A DNA stretch of 64,000 nucleotides, from NCBI GenBank assembly GCA_014773175.1, contig VXCM01000134.1:57494-121493 (forward strand), in the 5' to 3' direction. Positions 22,701-36,334 of this stretch are shown here, piece by piece (positions within the stretch are counted from its first letter, which is position 1; each line of letters starts with the position of its first letter). The notes beneath the pieces were generated by a model. That model was not told where the DNA came from and ran no database searches. It saw nothing but the letters and a program-made list of their open reading frames with translations. The DNA comes from Lucifuga dentata (taxonomy: Eukaryota > Chordata > Actinopteri > Ophidiiformes > Bythitidae). Made by a program: the position numbers and the translations under genes.

Positions 22701-23340
22701 TGACGGACGTAAAGCCAGAAACACCAAGTCAATTAACTAACATGAACAAACATTTTATATTCTAAACGACAGACTTTTATTTAAATCATTTACATGACTT
22801 ATTTTTTAGTCTCAAAATCCCACTTTCCGAGTGACCGTTTTAGTTTTGACCGTTTTTGTTTTGCTATAGCAGAAGTATATCTCTTTATTCAAGCCATATT
22901 GACAGTAATTCCATAATATAACTTAAATCACTTTTAGGCTACACACGGTTTCTTTTTAGCTAGCCAGCTAGCTATGCTAACGAGAGACAATGTTTCCTTT
23001 GCAAAATTACCTAAAAAATTATGTCATCAGTTGATATACATGTTCATATCCACTTGTTAACATTTATTCTTGTCAAGTCAAACATCAGCTTTCAGCCAAT
23101 AACCATAGCTATCGTTAGTATATATACATTACCACCCAAAATAATGTAATACAACAATTTATAACACAGACATACACACACACAATAACACGTCACCCCA
23201 CACGCACACACACGTTCCCAGCGTGACTTTCCTTATTTCTCCCCCTTTATTTACATTTCTTGTGTTTGCACATCCTGCACATGTGTTTATGAACTCTGGG
23301 TAGTGACCGAAAGAATGAGGTTGAGGTTACAAGTGGCCAA

Positions 23341-23388
23341 AATAAATTGGGCTCAAACATGCAAAACCACCAGGATGGTCCTTTGAGT
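23341..23388. mobile_element. TTAA MITE right-end remnant, copy D
   Basis: Only TTGGGCTCAAACATGCAAAA and GGATGGTCCTTTGA remain, immediately before the LINE fragment. Confidence 0.5.
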
Positions 23389-23394
23389 GTAAAC

Positions 23395-23602
23395 GTGGCT
23401 TTAGGGACAGGCGAGGAGCTAGGTAGGACATCAGGAGGGATCTCAGGGTAGAACAGTTCCTGTTTTGCATTAAAGCCAGTTGAAGTGGTTGGAGCATCTA
23501 TCCTGGGTGCCTCTGGGATGCCGAGGTAGGGAGGTATTCCGAGGTAGGGAGGTATTCTAGTACTGGGAGGAGATCACAGATCAGACCCAGGATATATTGG
23601 AG

Positions 23603-23633
<31 letters not shown>

Positions 23634-23756
23634 TCCACGCCTTGTGATCCCCCAGGAAAAGCTGTAGGATGGGGCTTGGGAGAGGGACATCTAGACTACT
23701 TTGCTTGATGCTCTCTCTGTGACCTGGACATGGAAAATGGTTGGATAGATGGCTGT
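23395..23756 (+). mobile_element. 3' end of an RTE/Rex3-type LINE, decayed
   Basis: The order of phrases (GGGTGCCTCTGGGATG, GGGAGGAGATCACAG, ACCCAGGATAT, GATCCCCCAGGAAAAGCTG, then a GGATAGATGG tail) resembles the abundant teleost LINE 3' ends that finish in (ATGG)n. It is interrupted by a (TA)n run (23605-23633) and contains an 18-bp tandem duplication near 23520-23560. Family assignment is from memory. It ends about 80 bp before the first coding exon of epb41l5. Confidence 0.6.
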
Positions 23757-23869
23757 AAATCCGTATCCACATCCAATTTTCCAGTTTGGTCTAATTTCTC
23801 TTAAGCGTTTCATTACCTATGCTTCTCGACCCTACAGGTACTGTCGAGTAACCTCACCTCTCCCCCATC

Positions 23870-24049
23870 ATGCTGAGTTTCCTGCGCAGGACGCTGGGGC
23901 GACGCTCCATCCGGAAACACGCAGAGAAAGCCCGCTTACGAGAAGCCCAGCGTGCCACCACACACATCCCTGCTGCCGGTGATGCCAAGTCCATCATCAC
24001 CTGCCGAGTCTCCTTACTGGACGGGACAGACGTCAGCGTCGACCTGCCG
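23870..24049 (+). CDS. epb41l5: epb41l5 coding exon 1
   Basis: Encodes residues 1-60: [20 protein letters not shown], then [15 protein letters not shown] and the first FERM strand. ATG at 23870 is chosen because the protein start matches orthologues exactly. Donor GTAAGA. The next intron is 7.2 kb. Confidence 0.97.
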
Positions 24050-25071
24050 GTAAGAAGATTCATGGTGTTTGAGTGTGAGAGGTTTGAAACTCACCAGTCA
24101 GGTTTCTGTGAATCTATCAGCTCTGTTAGCTGTATAAGGTTTTCCACTGTGTGTGTTTGTGTGTGTGTAGCTGATTACCTGTAATTCCATGATCCTCTCT
24201 GAAGAAGTGCATGTGTATTGCAATCATGTGACAGCACAGTCACATGGCTGCACTGTCACGCATGAACAACATTTCATATCTGTAACAGTGGAGCTGCGAT
24301 GGATGCATGGATCCCTGGATCATACTTTACCCTGAAATCTTTATTTTTCCTTGTGTCACATATTTGACTGGTTAATGATTCCACTGACATTCAGTTTGTC
24401 AAACTGGTATTTTATCATGTATGACTCCATCTTGTCTCAAAATGTAGTTTACTGTCACTTTTCATTTAAATTGTTGTGTTAGATTAAATGCAGAATTTCA
24501 TCACTATAGTACCAAATTCATTTTGTATTCTCTTTTTAATTTGACTTTGAGAGGTCATTTCATCAGCTAAATATAGATTGTTGCATATGCCTGAGACCAT
24601 TCTGTCTGGTTCAGGTGTTATGAATTATAAATCAGCCAGCATTTTAGCTTACATAAACTGTTAATTCAAATCGCTAGCAGAGAATGAATGAAGAGCTAAT
24701 TAAAAAATTTCTTTAGCTCTTCATTCAGTTGCATTATCCTTCCTTTTATCCTTATTTTTATTTTGTTTTATTTCATCGTATACATTTATACTTAAGAAGC
24801 ACAGTCTGGGAACCTACCAGAAAAGGCATTTCCTGTTGTTATGCTTGTATGGCTGCATGTGACAAATAAAACTCTGAAACTTGAAAAGTCGAGGAGTAAC
24901 TTTTGGAGCGTGTCTCACAGGTGATGTCACACATTCCTGAGCTTTTTGAAACGTTAGACTGTGACCACATCAATATTATCTGATCCTTTTTTTATCTGCT
25001 CAGTATTGTCTGCTTGGAAGCTGGAGTGTGTTCTTGGCTCTTTGCTGGTGGAATGTTATCTTCTCAGACTG

Positions 25072-25132
<61 letters not shown>

Positions 25133-28100
25133 ACACACTCTGTCTTTCCTGTGTCTTTGCTAAAAGAGCTTTTGTCTTTCACTGCAGCCATCAAACACGT
25201 TTGTGGTTGTTTGCAGTCAGGTAGAAATTATCACTGGTATTTTGACAGGCTTGGTTCCATGGCTGCCAGTTAGCTGTGAATATTTCACCAGCCCTTTTGC
25301 GAAGGGAGATGTTGTGGAGGTTAGTTTCCTTTCCTGCCTTGAAATCTTCCAGGCATCTGCCCTGTGCACCTGAAGGAAGGTTTCAAATTGAACTGGATTT
25401 CTGAACACATTCCAGTGGAGCCCAGGCCTTGTGTTGGGTTTCAAAATTATCTCTTTTTTTTTGTCCTTCCCCTTGTATAGATATTAGATAAATTTGCTTC
25501 TGCAACCTCCTATGTTCCTACACGAGACCTGTTCTATTATCATTTCAGTCTTATATGCAAATGACATGACAGAATCAGTTTATTATTTGAATACGCTGCT
25601 TTCTAGGTATGCATTGTAGACGGCTGCTGATTAAACAACTCTTCATTCAACATTAAGAGGGCAGAATTAAAATAAAGCACCTCAAAACATGATAAATCCC
25701 ACTTTGAGGACAGAATTTAGAAAAGAAAGACGAGACAGATGCAATCCATCTTGTTAGATTTCAGTACTTTTTGGGCAATATTCCGTTTTTCTCCTGCAGG
25801 GTAAAAAAAGAATGTTATATATATCCAGTGTTCTTGCTTTTCGTTAATCTACAGATAGCCCACGTTGGTAGATGCAACCTTTCAGCCTGGCTTTGGTCTT
25901 TTAGTGGGCATGAAATCAAGTTGTTTTGTTTTTTTTTGTTTTTTTCTCACTATTTAAAAGTTCCGTGATAACAGATTTTCAGCTGATGTTATACAGTTGA
26001 CAAATTTTGTTGCTCTGCTGGGTTACACACATTCTCCTATTGGCTACACACATTCTGCTGCTGCCCAAGATGATACCCTGCCTCATTTTAAAACTCAGTG
26101 TGTAGGGAAAAAAAAAAACGTAAAAAAATAAATATAAATTGTTTTCAATGAAACAATTATCTAACTATAAAGACAGAAATCTCTTGTCTGTGGCGCCAAT
26201 CTCTCTAGAACCCTGCACTGTATGAAATTGATATTCGGCAGGTTTATTGCTCAGGACCCAAGCATGTGCAGCGTCGCGTGTGAAGTTGTTTGGATGAGCT
26301 GTTCTTGAATTGAGCTGTGCCGTTAAAAAGTAGTCCGTGCGGCAGGATACGCTCCAGTCCAGTGCCACGGTCTCAGCCCAACCCCATACAGCAAACAAAG
26401 CTAGCTCACGAGGATGTGCAGAACAAAATTATGGCAGGCTGCGGCACAANCCCATACAGCAAACAAAGCTAGCTCACGAGGATGTGCAGAACAAAATTAT
26501 GGCAGGCTGCGGCACAAATAATAGTCTGGCCCGTTTGAACAGGCACTGCACTGGTTTAGCTAATTTTAAGCCAACTTTCCCAATATTTAAGAAAAAACTG
26601 TGTGTAAAAACTACATAAAAAGTGTGAAAACAACAGAAGTTTAAAAGTTCTTCCAGAAAAGGAAATGTGATTAAACTATAGATTATTTTATTTAATCTTA
26701 CCTTATTTCATTTTTTACTTTATCCTATTTTACTCTTGATTTTTAAATGTTGCTTTATTTTGTTCTAATTGACTTTTAAATGTTGTTTTAATGCATTTTG
26801 TTTGTGTAAAGCACTTTGAATTTGCCTTTATGTTTGAATGGTGCTATAGAAATAATTAGACTTGCCTTGCCTTAAATGTGCAGCCATTGGGGACAGTCCT
26901 TGCTCTACGATCCAAGATGCAGCAAAGACTCTCCCAAAACTGTAGGAACCTGTTTGTTTATTGAGCAAAGTTGCATCATGATTATTAGTAGCAGCACAAA
27001 AAAAAAAAAAAGTNAAAAAAAAAAAAAAGAGGTTATGGGTGAGATACGGCTTGAAGAGGCAGGTTTCAAGACTTTTAGGGATGTTTTGTCTCAGTCTTTC
27101 TGAGTCTGTTTTCATGTGTTTGTGTGTATAATTTGGGGTTATTTTCATCTTGGAAAAAATACTGAAAAACTTTACAATTTAGCCTCAAATGAACCACACA
27201 GATATATTTTGGCTGATCAAGGTGAATATGCTTTTTTCTTCCTTGTCATAGAACCCTAATTGGGGAAATGTTCTGTTGAAGACAGTATATACAGTATCTG
27301 CTGTTAGGGACCTCGATAGTTTGGAGCAGTTCTAGCTTTTCTTTTGTTCTGCTGTTCTGACTTAACGCTCAGTCTGGCTGACATGGGGCACCGAGCTTTC
27401 ATGGAACAGTGTGAACACAGCAGACAAACACTGTGATCAGTCAGGAGGGAAGCTGAGAACATGTGCAAGACTTTTTCAGACTCACACTACCTGCCTTTCA
27501 GCCACACTTATCATTTAGACAAACAGGCTGTGGGAGAAAGTTAAACTTTGCACATTACTGCCTTTTGCGATCTGTCTCTGTACCAAATTTTGTGTTTTAC
27601 CTAAAATTATAGAGTATCACATACTTTAAAATCCCAGAATCTTAAGGAATATTAGCGTCAAAAATATATTTATGAAACATTCTGATTCAGTTAAAAACGT
27701 CATTGCACAAATGCAGCTTCATTAAAAAGACTGTAGCTTTTGTTGTTGTTGAGAAACATCTTAAATTCTTCTACGAAATGCACAACATTGCTACAGATGT
27801 TATAGCTTGAATTTTAGGTTAAAGGACCATACCGGCTATTTTGGATGTTTGAGCCTAATATATTCAGTTTTTAAACACATAGCATTACTGACAATCATTT
27901 CCCAAAGCATACTACTGGAACGGTGAATTAAAAAAATTATTCCTACCATTGATTTCAGTTTATTCTGGTAGGCTATTAAAATCAACTTTTTGCTACTTAA
28001 AATGTTCTTGGGATAGGTAATCCATCATCGCGAACAAGACGTGTATTCAGGTTTTTTTCTTTTCGAAGTTATGTCATTTCAATGTTTCAGCGCAATAAAA

Positions 28101-28488
28101 AGCATGGAATGAATGTATGTCTCCACCAGGAAATATAGAAGACCTGCGTTTATGGGAAAAATTTAAATGACTGTGACTAACAATTAGCAGGTGAAACATG
28201 GATTTTTAAGGTGGGTGTATCACTTGAACATTTGATTTTGAAAGATGCAAAATATCAGGAAAGCTGAAATACGGTTTTATCCTTTGGGGAATGATTGTCA
28301 GTAATGTAACATGTATGAAAATTTAATATATTAGGCTCAAGCATGCAAAATGGACGGTATGGTCCTTTAACAGGGTTAGGTTATGTTTAGCAGTTGGTTC
28401 CATGTTGCCGTTGTTTCTAAAGATGTTGTAAACAGGCAATAGCTAAAAACTGAATAGGGGTCCTTGACATAATTTACTGGGTTTCTAG

Positions 28489-28535
<47 letters not shown>

Positions 28536-31500
28536 TATGTACACTGTATACTCGGTATGTAAGGCCACAAAGCCTGTCTCTAAGGGATACCTCTGTTTGG
28601 CAGCATCCACGTCCATACATAATTGCACAGAGCCTAAAGATTTACATTCTACTTTCGTACATCCTTCCATCAATCTGTTTACGTCCCTCTTTTCTTTCCT
28701 CCACCCCTCACGCTATATCAGCCCTCCACCCATTCTGTCACCTCCCTCCTCCTCCTTTTCTCTCTGGTAGAGATGATGCTCATCATTGGCAGACTTGTGA
28801 CAACTGCCAGTATCCGTCATGTAGTGACCTGGAATTACCTAATAAAAAATATTGCTGTAATTCTTTAAGAAGGTTTCAAAGCGTTGTGTAGAAAATATAG
28901 CTTAAGCTTTATAGGTCTAAAGTATAATCATGCTTTTAAAATTCTGAACATTAACACTGTCTGTTTTTTTTCTGTTTTTCATTTGGTTAGAAATTTGGAG
29001 TTGCACTGATTTTACATTGACTTACTTTGTGGCCACGGAAACAGGAAGCGATTCAACCTTTTAATGTCAGAAAATCAGTCACATCAGGCAAAAAGATACT
29101 GAACCTGAACAGACATGGCAAAGGTGCCACATTGAAGAACACTCGACTGCACATGAATCCATAACTTCCACTAAACTAAGCTGTGGGTTCAGAGCGTTTC
29201 GTGTCGTAAGCATAATGCTTTTGATAAATTCTTAAATTGTAGCTTAAGATGAGCAGAAGACTGACTGAGAAATGCTGGTCGTTGGCTCACAGGCAGGCAG
29301 AAAGGCTGTAAATCTCTGAACAATATTTCAACCACACACACACACACAATGAGTCCTTTGTGTTGGCTCTCTGAGGCTACAGTAGGGGTGCGGTATGCTT
29401 TGTCAGCTATGCCTGTTAGCATGGGAAAGCACCCCCTGAGCTGCCCAGAAGTTCTCTTGGGGTGTTTGTTTTTATGCTGCCCCTCTTCTGCAGATCTGCT
29501 ACGCTTTACTGACAGCCTAAAACACCACTATTTGGTACAGCGTTTGTAAAATTGACATTGAAAATTTAAGAAGCAAACATGCAGCAGTTGGAGTAACAGG
29601 TGCAAATGTAAAGGCACCCAAACATCTAAAGAAAAGTTAATATAATTTAGATTCAAGAAGGTGGTCCAGCAATTGTTTAAGCTTTTACAGAAGTGAATTT
29701 TATGCTAGCATTTTCCATACAAAAGACAAGTATCTTTCCACTGAGGGCAAAGGTGCTGAATTTAGAGGAAAGAGGAAAAAAAAGCTTCCTTATATTTAAA
29801 TGCCTCTGCAGCGAAGTAAAATCGAAAAGAATGAAGATTAGATAAAGCAAGAAGAACAGCAAGAGAAAATGTATTGTTCTTAAAGATGTAGAAAGGAAGA
29901 AAATTCAGAGAGGAAGTATGGAGAGAATTGAGGTGGAGAAGGCACAGAAACGATTCATCTGCAGGCTGATCTTGGTTGACGTCTCGTCCCATCGGAGTGA
30001 AGAGCTCGCTGAGCCACACCATCACATGATGCACCCTGTTTCACTCAGCTGCTGGCCGTCTGGGGCACTTCAACCCCGTTACCATGGCAAAACCGTCGCT
30101 GTGCCTCTTGTCAGGGGTTGTAAGTCAGGTGCCGGTGTGTGTGTGTGTGTGTGTTGGAGAGTGTGAAAGAGAGACAGGAGAAATCTCAGTCCTGAGCAGA
30201 GACTGGTACAGCATTCTCAGACATGGCAACACCCAGTCAGACTTGGAGTTCTTAGTATTTTCTCATGTCTGTGTGTCTTTGGAGGTTGTATGCGAATGTT
30301 TTTAGTAAAAAAGCCACAAACTTTAATGTACCATCGCTTCAAATACTGATAAAGTCAGCTTCAAATGTAGAAGTCCGGGTTTGTAAGCTCCAGGTTTTAG
30401 ATTTTATGTTCATGCCTCATTTCTGTTGGGAGTAATGATCCTTCACTTTAAAGCTGCTCAAAATTGGCCAACATGAGGAGCAAAGTCATATTCCGCTCTT
30501 CTTTGTTGTAAAAATGGTTAATGTTTTTGACACCAAGACCTTTTCATGAGTCACAGTTTTATTTAACCTTCTTTTTAAACTTAATCAAACAGTATCATTA
30601 GTAATGATGTGACTGTTTAATCACACCCTGTTGCCAAAGTGGCAAGTTAAAGGACCAGTAAATATTGGCCATGTTACATTACTGCCAGCCATTTTCCAAA
30701 ATATAAACCTGTATTAAGATTTTTTTGCTGAATCCCCTAATCTTTCAAAACCAAATGTTTAGGTGATACACCCACCTTAGAATTCAACGTTTCACCTGCT
30801 AACACTTTTGCACAATTGCAGAAGGCACGGTCATTTTAATATCTTGGTAAAAGACATCTTCTCCTGGGACTATATTCCCTGGCGGAGAAATACATTGTCT
30901 TCTATGCAGCTCTTGTTGGATTGGTTAAATGAAATAATGTGTGTTGGTGGATCTCAACCACATTTCAAGTCTCCGCAAGTTGATTTTTACAGTGGAATGA
31001 ACTGAAATCAAGAGCTGCCTGAAAGGGTAGGAAAACATTTCTAAAATTTACCACTCCAGTAGTAAATTTTGGCAAATGGTTGGCAGCAATGTAATGTGTA
31101 TCCGGCTAATATTTGTTGGGCTCAAAAAAAAAAAAGAAAAAACTACCTTTAACACCTTTAATGCTCTGAGATATTTAAATTCTGTGTGTGTGTATGTGTG
31201 TGTGTGTCCTCTGATCAGAAAAAAGCCAAAGGCGAGGAGCTGTTCGAGCAGATCATGTACCATCTGGACATCGTGGAGAAAGATTACTTCGGATTGCGAT
31301 TCATGGACTCAGCGCAAGTGCCGGTAAGATTTGGGATCCCCTCACAATAATCATTTATTTCTTGCTGTTTGCTTTTAATAGTTTCTTCCGTACGATCCTA
31401 TAGCAGAGAATGCTTTGAGTTGCATGGTCCTCTTTATGTGTCATGATTTTAGGTTTCCACAGTTAATAATCAGAAGATTAGAATGTCTACAATATAGAAA

Positions 31501-31920
31501 CATTCTGTCAAGTCAGCATTATCTAGAATGTTCTGTAGTTGAAATTGCTGATAGTAAAGATGTTGATTAAAGGGGAGAGTCACATTTTTTTTCACAGCTA
31601 GTCAGACTGATGTACAGTAAGTCTGATTCACAGAAGTTAAAGGGAAGGTGGAAGATGTGTTGGTACAGAGCAAAAAAGGGTGGGAGAGGGAATGGTAGCT
31701 AGGAAAAGAGAGGGAGAGGGAGGGCTGGAATAAGGAATGTGTGGGAGTGGAGACAAAATGCTCTCTCTCTCTCTCTTTCTTTCTTTTTCTCGCTCTGTCT
31801 TAATCATTTACTCATGCATGAACACACACAACCACACAACACCACCACTGACCTTCCTTCATGTTGTTTATGCCTCATGTCTTTTGGACTTCTAAGCAAG
31901 AATTACAGAACCAAACCCTT

Positions 31921-31951
<31 letters not shown>

Positions 31952-32701
31952 TCATCAATTCTGACACTTTGACCCAGTGTCCCTCTGTAGGTTCAAGCAA
32001 CCTCCCACAATTCACTTTTTTTTTTTAAATAAATTGCCCACTTCCTCTTGAAGACAGAAATGCATACCTTTGATGTTTTTTAAGGTTTAAAAAAAAGGAA
32101 AAGTCAAGAACACGTAGATAAAAATAAATTCTTGTTCTTGGATTGAATTTCTTGGTTTATTTGTCTAATGTTTCTGTTAATGGAGCTGCTATTTTTATGA
32201 ATGCATTTCACTTTTATTATTTCATGTTGTTTCAGCATTGGCTTGATGTTTCAAAAAGTATCAAAAAACAAGTCAAAAGTAAGTATACATCTGCCATTAT
32301 CCTCCCAAACACACATACACACAATATTTCATAAGAACAGTATTAATAATAAATAACAATATTCCATGGAAAGCGCTTCTCTCTGTACATAAATGTCATA
32401 TTAAACATGGGACACTGCTTTATAATTCACTGCTCGAGCATAACAAACAGGTGAATGATGCAGGACTGCATCTAGTTTTTTTAAAACATGGACTTCATAT
32501 ACTTACTTGAGTTACTTAGTTACTGTAGTTATTAGTTTAGTTATTATCAGTTATAACATGTGATTATTAAGTTCAACAAGATGTACTCTGATTTCAACCC
32601 TTTATCTGTCCTTTAGTTGGCCCGCCATACTGCCTTCACATGAGAGTCAAATTCTACTCCTCAGAGCCAAACAACTTGCACGAGGAGCTCACCAGGTGAG
32701 T

Positions 32702-32756
<55 letters not shown>

Positions 32757-35700
32757 AGTTTCCTAGTCTGTTCCATCTTAATACCTCAGTGTAATATGAC
32801 TTGGAGTAATAAAATTTGTAATCTGTTAATGTCATAAATTTTGAAGAATATGTGTTTTTTTTTTTTTGTTTTTTGTTTTTTTTTTGATGTGTGAGCTCAT
32901 AAAGAGTGATACTGTAGTTTCTTCTTTGCTGGTTTTAAAGGCAGTGATGACTTTGTCGTAAAATGTGTTGTGCAAGACTGATTATTGCAGGACTGCAATA
33001 ATCAGAATTCTGATGCTAAATAGCATCAGATGATTCTGATGCTATTTAGAAGAATGAAAATCCAAAGCTTTGGAGATTTTCTCATTGGCTTAACATAGGT
33101 AGATAATTTGCTCCAGTGACCAAAGCTATCACTTTGCATACATTGCATGGAACATTTATAGAAAAAAACAAAACAAAAATAAGACTAATTTGGCCACATT
33201 ACGTGCCTATTCTTGACTCTGTTTTCAGATACTTATTCGTATTGCAGTTAAAGCAAGACATCCTCAGTGGGAAGTAAGTCATTTTCCTTTATTTCAGCAG
33301 ACTGCAGCTATGGGCTAAGTTTTGTGACTTGTGGTGGTATTTTAGTTCATGTTACTGACATTTGCTGTCTGTATTTCCAGGCTAGAATGTCCATTTGAAA
33401 CAGCTGTGGAGCTGGCTGCCTTCTCACTACAAGGTAAGAACAATCCCAACCTGTTTATGTAAAACATATTCTGTGCTCAGACCAGGTGTTACAATAGACA
33501 GTCAGACAGGCGTTAGCTGACTCTAGGGGAGTACAGTTTGCTTTCATATCAAAAAGTACCTACAGTGACTAAGTTCACATTGTTATAGCCACTTTTCTTG
33601 GTCCACATCACTTAAATCCATTCTGACCTTCTCCTTTTCCAATTGGCATTGCATCCAAGCACCACTCTTTACTCTGTAGGTGGTGAGCCCTTAAAGTAAT
33701 GGTCCTAAGCCACTTTTGTTGAATCTGTGCCTCACAGAGCTACAGAGGTCACAGAGCGCTCTCCTGAAATCACTTCTCCCATGTCTGGAAGTGGTAGTGG
33801 GCCTGGTGTCTCTATTCCAAGCAATCATATAGCATTCTTCTGAGTCTGAATTGTTTTTTGGCTGGCCTCCTTTATGCCACCGGTTTGCCTTGGGTGACCC
33901 TTCCAGGAGCCCAGGCTCCCAGCACCCTTGTTCCTACCATCAGCGAGGCACACGGACACAAGGACCGAACACTGTCACACCTTTTGTTTTTGCTTCACCA
34001 AAAATAGTTACATGCTATAAAAAAAAATAAAATAAAACTAATTATTATATAAAATATCTGATAAAATCCTAGACAATTTTTGAGAATTACTAAACATTTA
34101 AGATTATATATACAATACATGAATCACAGTAGTGTTGATTTTTAGTTGGACCTTACGATGTATAATTTTTAGTGATTCAGGATAGAATTTCTCAGCTATG
34201 CTGGCATGGCTGGCCCCACATGTGATGGAGTTGAGTCATTTTTTTGGGCATCTGGTACAGTTGTTCCCAGGAGGCGGTGGAGGACATTGCTGGGAAAAAG
34301 ATATTTGGGCTGTTATGCCTGTCCTGTTGCCACTGTGACTCTGATCAGAACAACTCAGAATGAATGGATGGAGTGAATGAAATATTTTGTTCAGGAAGCC
34401 TCATTACAGCAACACTCTACTAAGTTGAAATGGTGTCATGTGCTTCATGACAGTATTTGCTTATTGAGCATTCCGAGAGGGAGGTCACGAAATGTTCTGG
34501 TGTCCTGGTTAAGGACAACTGGTGCTGTTCCCATAGCTGCATTTAGGAATGTACTAGTGGAGTGGAGATGACTTGGTGTTTCTGTTCTGCTGAATGATGA
34601 ACATCATAAAAAGCTTCTAACAAAAGCATATAAATGTTATAATTCAGCCAGTACAGTAGCTGTTCACTCAATACAGAAGTCTATGGAATGGGATTGTGTG
34701 TACACAAACTCTGACAGACACACACAGACACACACACACACACACACACAAACACACAGCATCTCTGTGGGGTAAATTCCAGCTCATTAGTGTTCCATCC
34801 TCTTCAGAGGCCCTCTGATGCAGCCCCCGCTTCTCTCTTTCTGTTTTTCTCTCTGTTGAGCTTTCTCCATCTTCTACATTCTTTTTCTCAGAATCTTGTC
34901 ATTAGTTTACTGATAATCACTTGAGACAGGATAAAATAACTGAAAATAATTGTTTATAGTTATTACAGATTTTCACTAAAGAAAAAAAAAAGAAACAGAT
35001 AACCAGACAGCCATTTTTTTTATCTGTCTTTTTACTAAACGAACCTCAGTTCATTGTCTTGCTCACCATGTGAACTTGATATAAGTGTGTGTGTCTGTGT
35101 GTTTTTAGCTGAGTTGGGTGACTGTGATCCAGGAGAGCACAATCTGGACCTGGTGTCAGAATTTCGTTTCATTCCCAACCAGACGGAGGACCTGGAGTTG
35201 GCTGTGTACAACATGTGGAAGGAGTGCAGGTCAGATGCTCCCTGTAGGCTAAACCAGAAATGTGCCAATTGAAGATCATATCAACTATTGATACAGATAC
35301 CGATATGTATTTAATGACAAAAAAAATGATTTACCCAAAATGGTAAAATAAATAAGTACAAATAAAGTTTGTATGTGTGTATTTTGATGGTCTAAACATG
35401 CTGCTCTTGATTAGCAGTTGCTTTAAGGAATGTCATTGTGATGTATCTCTCCTTTTTTTCCCTTTGGTTTTCTTCCTCTATCTTTCCTTCCTTCTCTTTC
35501 TCCAGAGGTCAGACACCAGCTCAAGCTGAGATCAACTACCTAAATAAAGCCAAGTGGCTAGAAATGTATGGCGTGGACATGCACATGGTCAAGGTAACAC
35601 GCACGCACGTACCTACACACATGGTAAAAGGGCCATGCAAACATGCACGCAGTTCATATGCACATTATAAGGGCAGGTACACACAAATAGTTTTCAAGCA

Positions 35701-36285
35701 TCTATATACCAGTATATACTCCAATATATATAGTCTGAATGTACTGGTTTCAAATACAGAGTGAAGGCTGAACACTAATGTACAGTAGCAGGGAATTCAA
35801 AATGAATTTGAAGTCGTGTGCTTGATGAAAGACAGGAAGATGAAGAAATATTGTGGAAAAGAGGACTCAGCGAAAGTATTGTGTCTCTCTTTGTCTCTTT
35901 TTAACTCTCTCTTTCTTTGTATGACTTTCCGTTCTCCAGGCTAGAGATGGTAACGAGTACAGTCTGGGTTTGACGCCCACTGGAGTTCTGGTGTTTGAAG
36001 GAGAAACTAAGATAGGACTCTTCTTCTGGTATGTTTGGTTATGTCATCATTCACTGAGCCATTGATTCAAATGTCCTTATGTAAAGGCTCGTGTGAATAC
36101 CCATCTGTTGTGGTGGATGTACTGTTATTTGCTCATCAGACTTCCTTGCTCTTATAGGCCCAAGATCACCCGTCTGGACTTCAAGAAGAGCAAGCTGACT
36201 CTTGTAGTCGTGGAAGATGATGAACAGGTAAACACACACTCTCATTCGCATACAGTGGTGTGTTTAAAAATACAGCACATAATAC

Positions 36286-36334
<49 letters not shown>

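Larger units (their letters stand above)
24050..31218 (+). other. epb41l5: epb41l5 intron 1, 7.2 kb
   Basis: First coding intron. Contains LINE 3' tails (about 24770-24890, 26700-26877), (CT)n(CA)n at 25077-25132, an assembly-made duplication (26383-26517), A-run with N (27000-27029), MITE copies (27819-28370, 30647-31124) and (GT)n (28490-28532). No exon detected. Confidence 0.75.

Noticed and set aside
23605..23633. Run of TA dinucleotides as a TATA box
   Set aside because: It is a (TA)n microsatellite within a LINE fragment, downstream of the CpG-rich promoter region.
26383..26517. Apparent tandem duplication
   Set aside because: The copies are identical and separated by one N, as at three other sites, so an assembly join is more likely.
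33481..33660. Possible extra epb41l5 exon
   Set aside because: Phases of exons 6 and 7 already fit and no open frame with splice sites was found.
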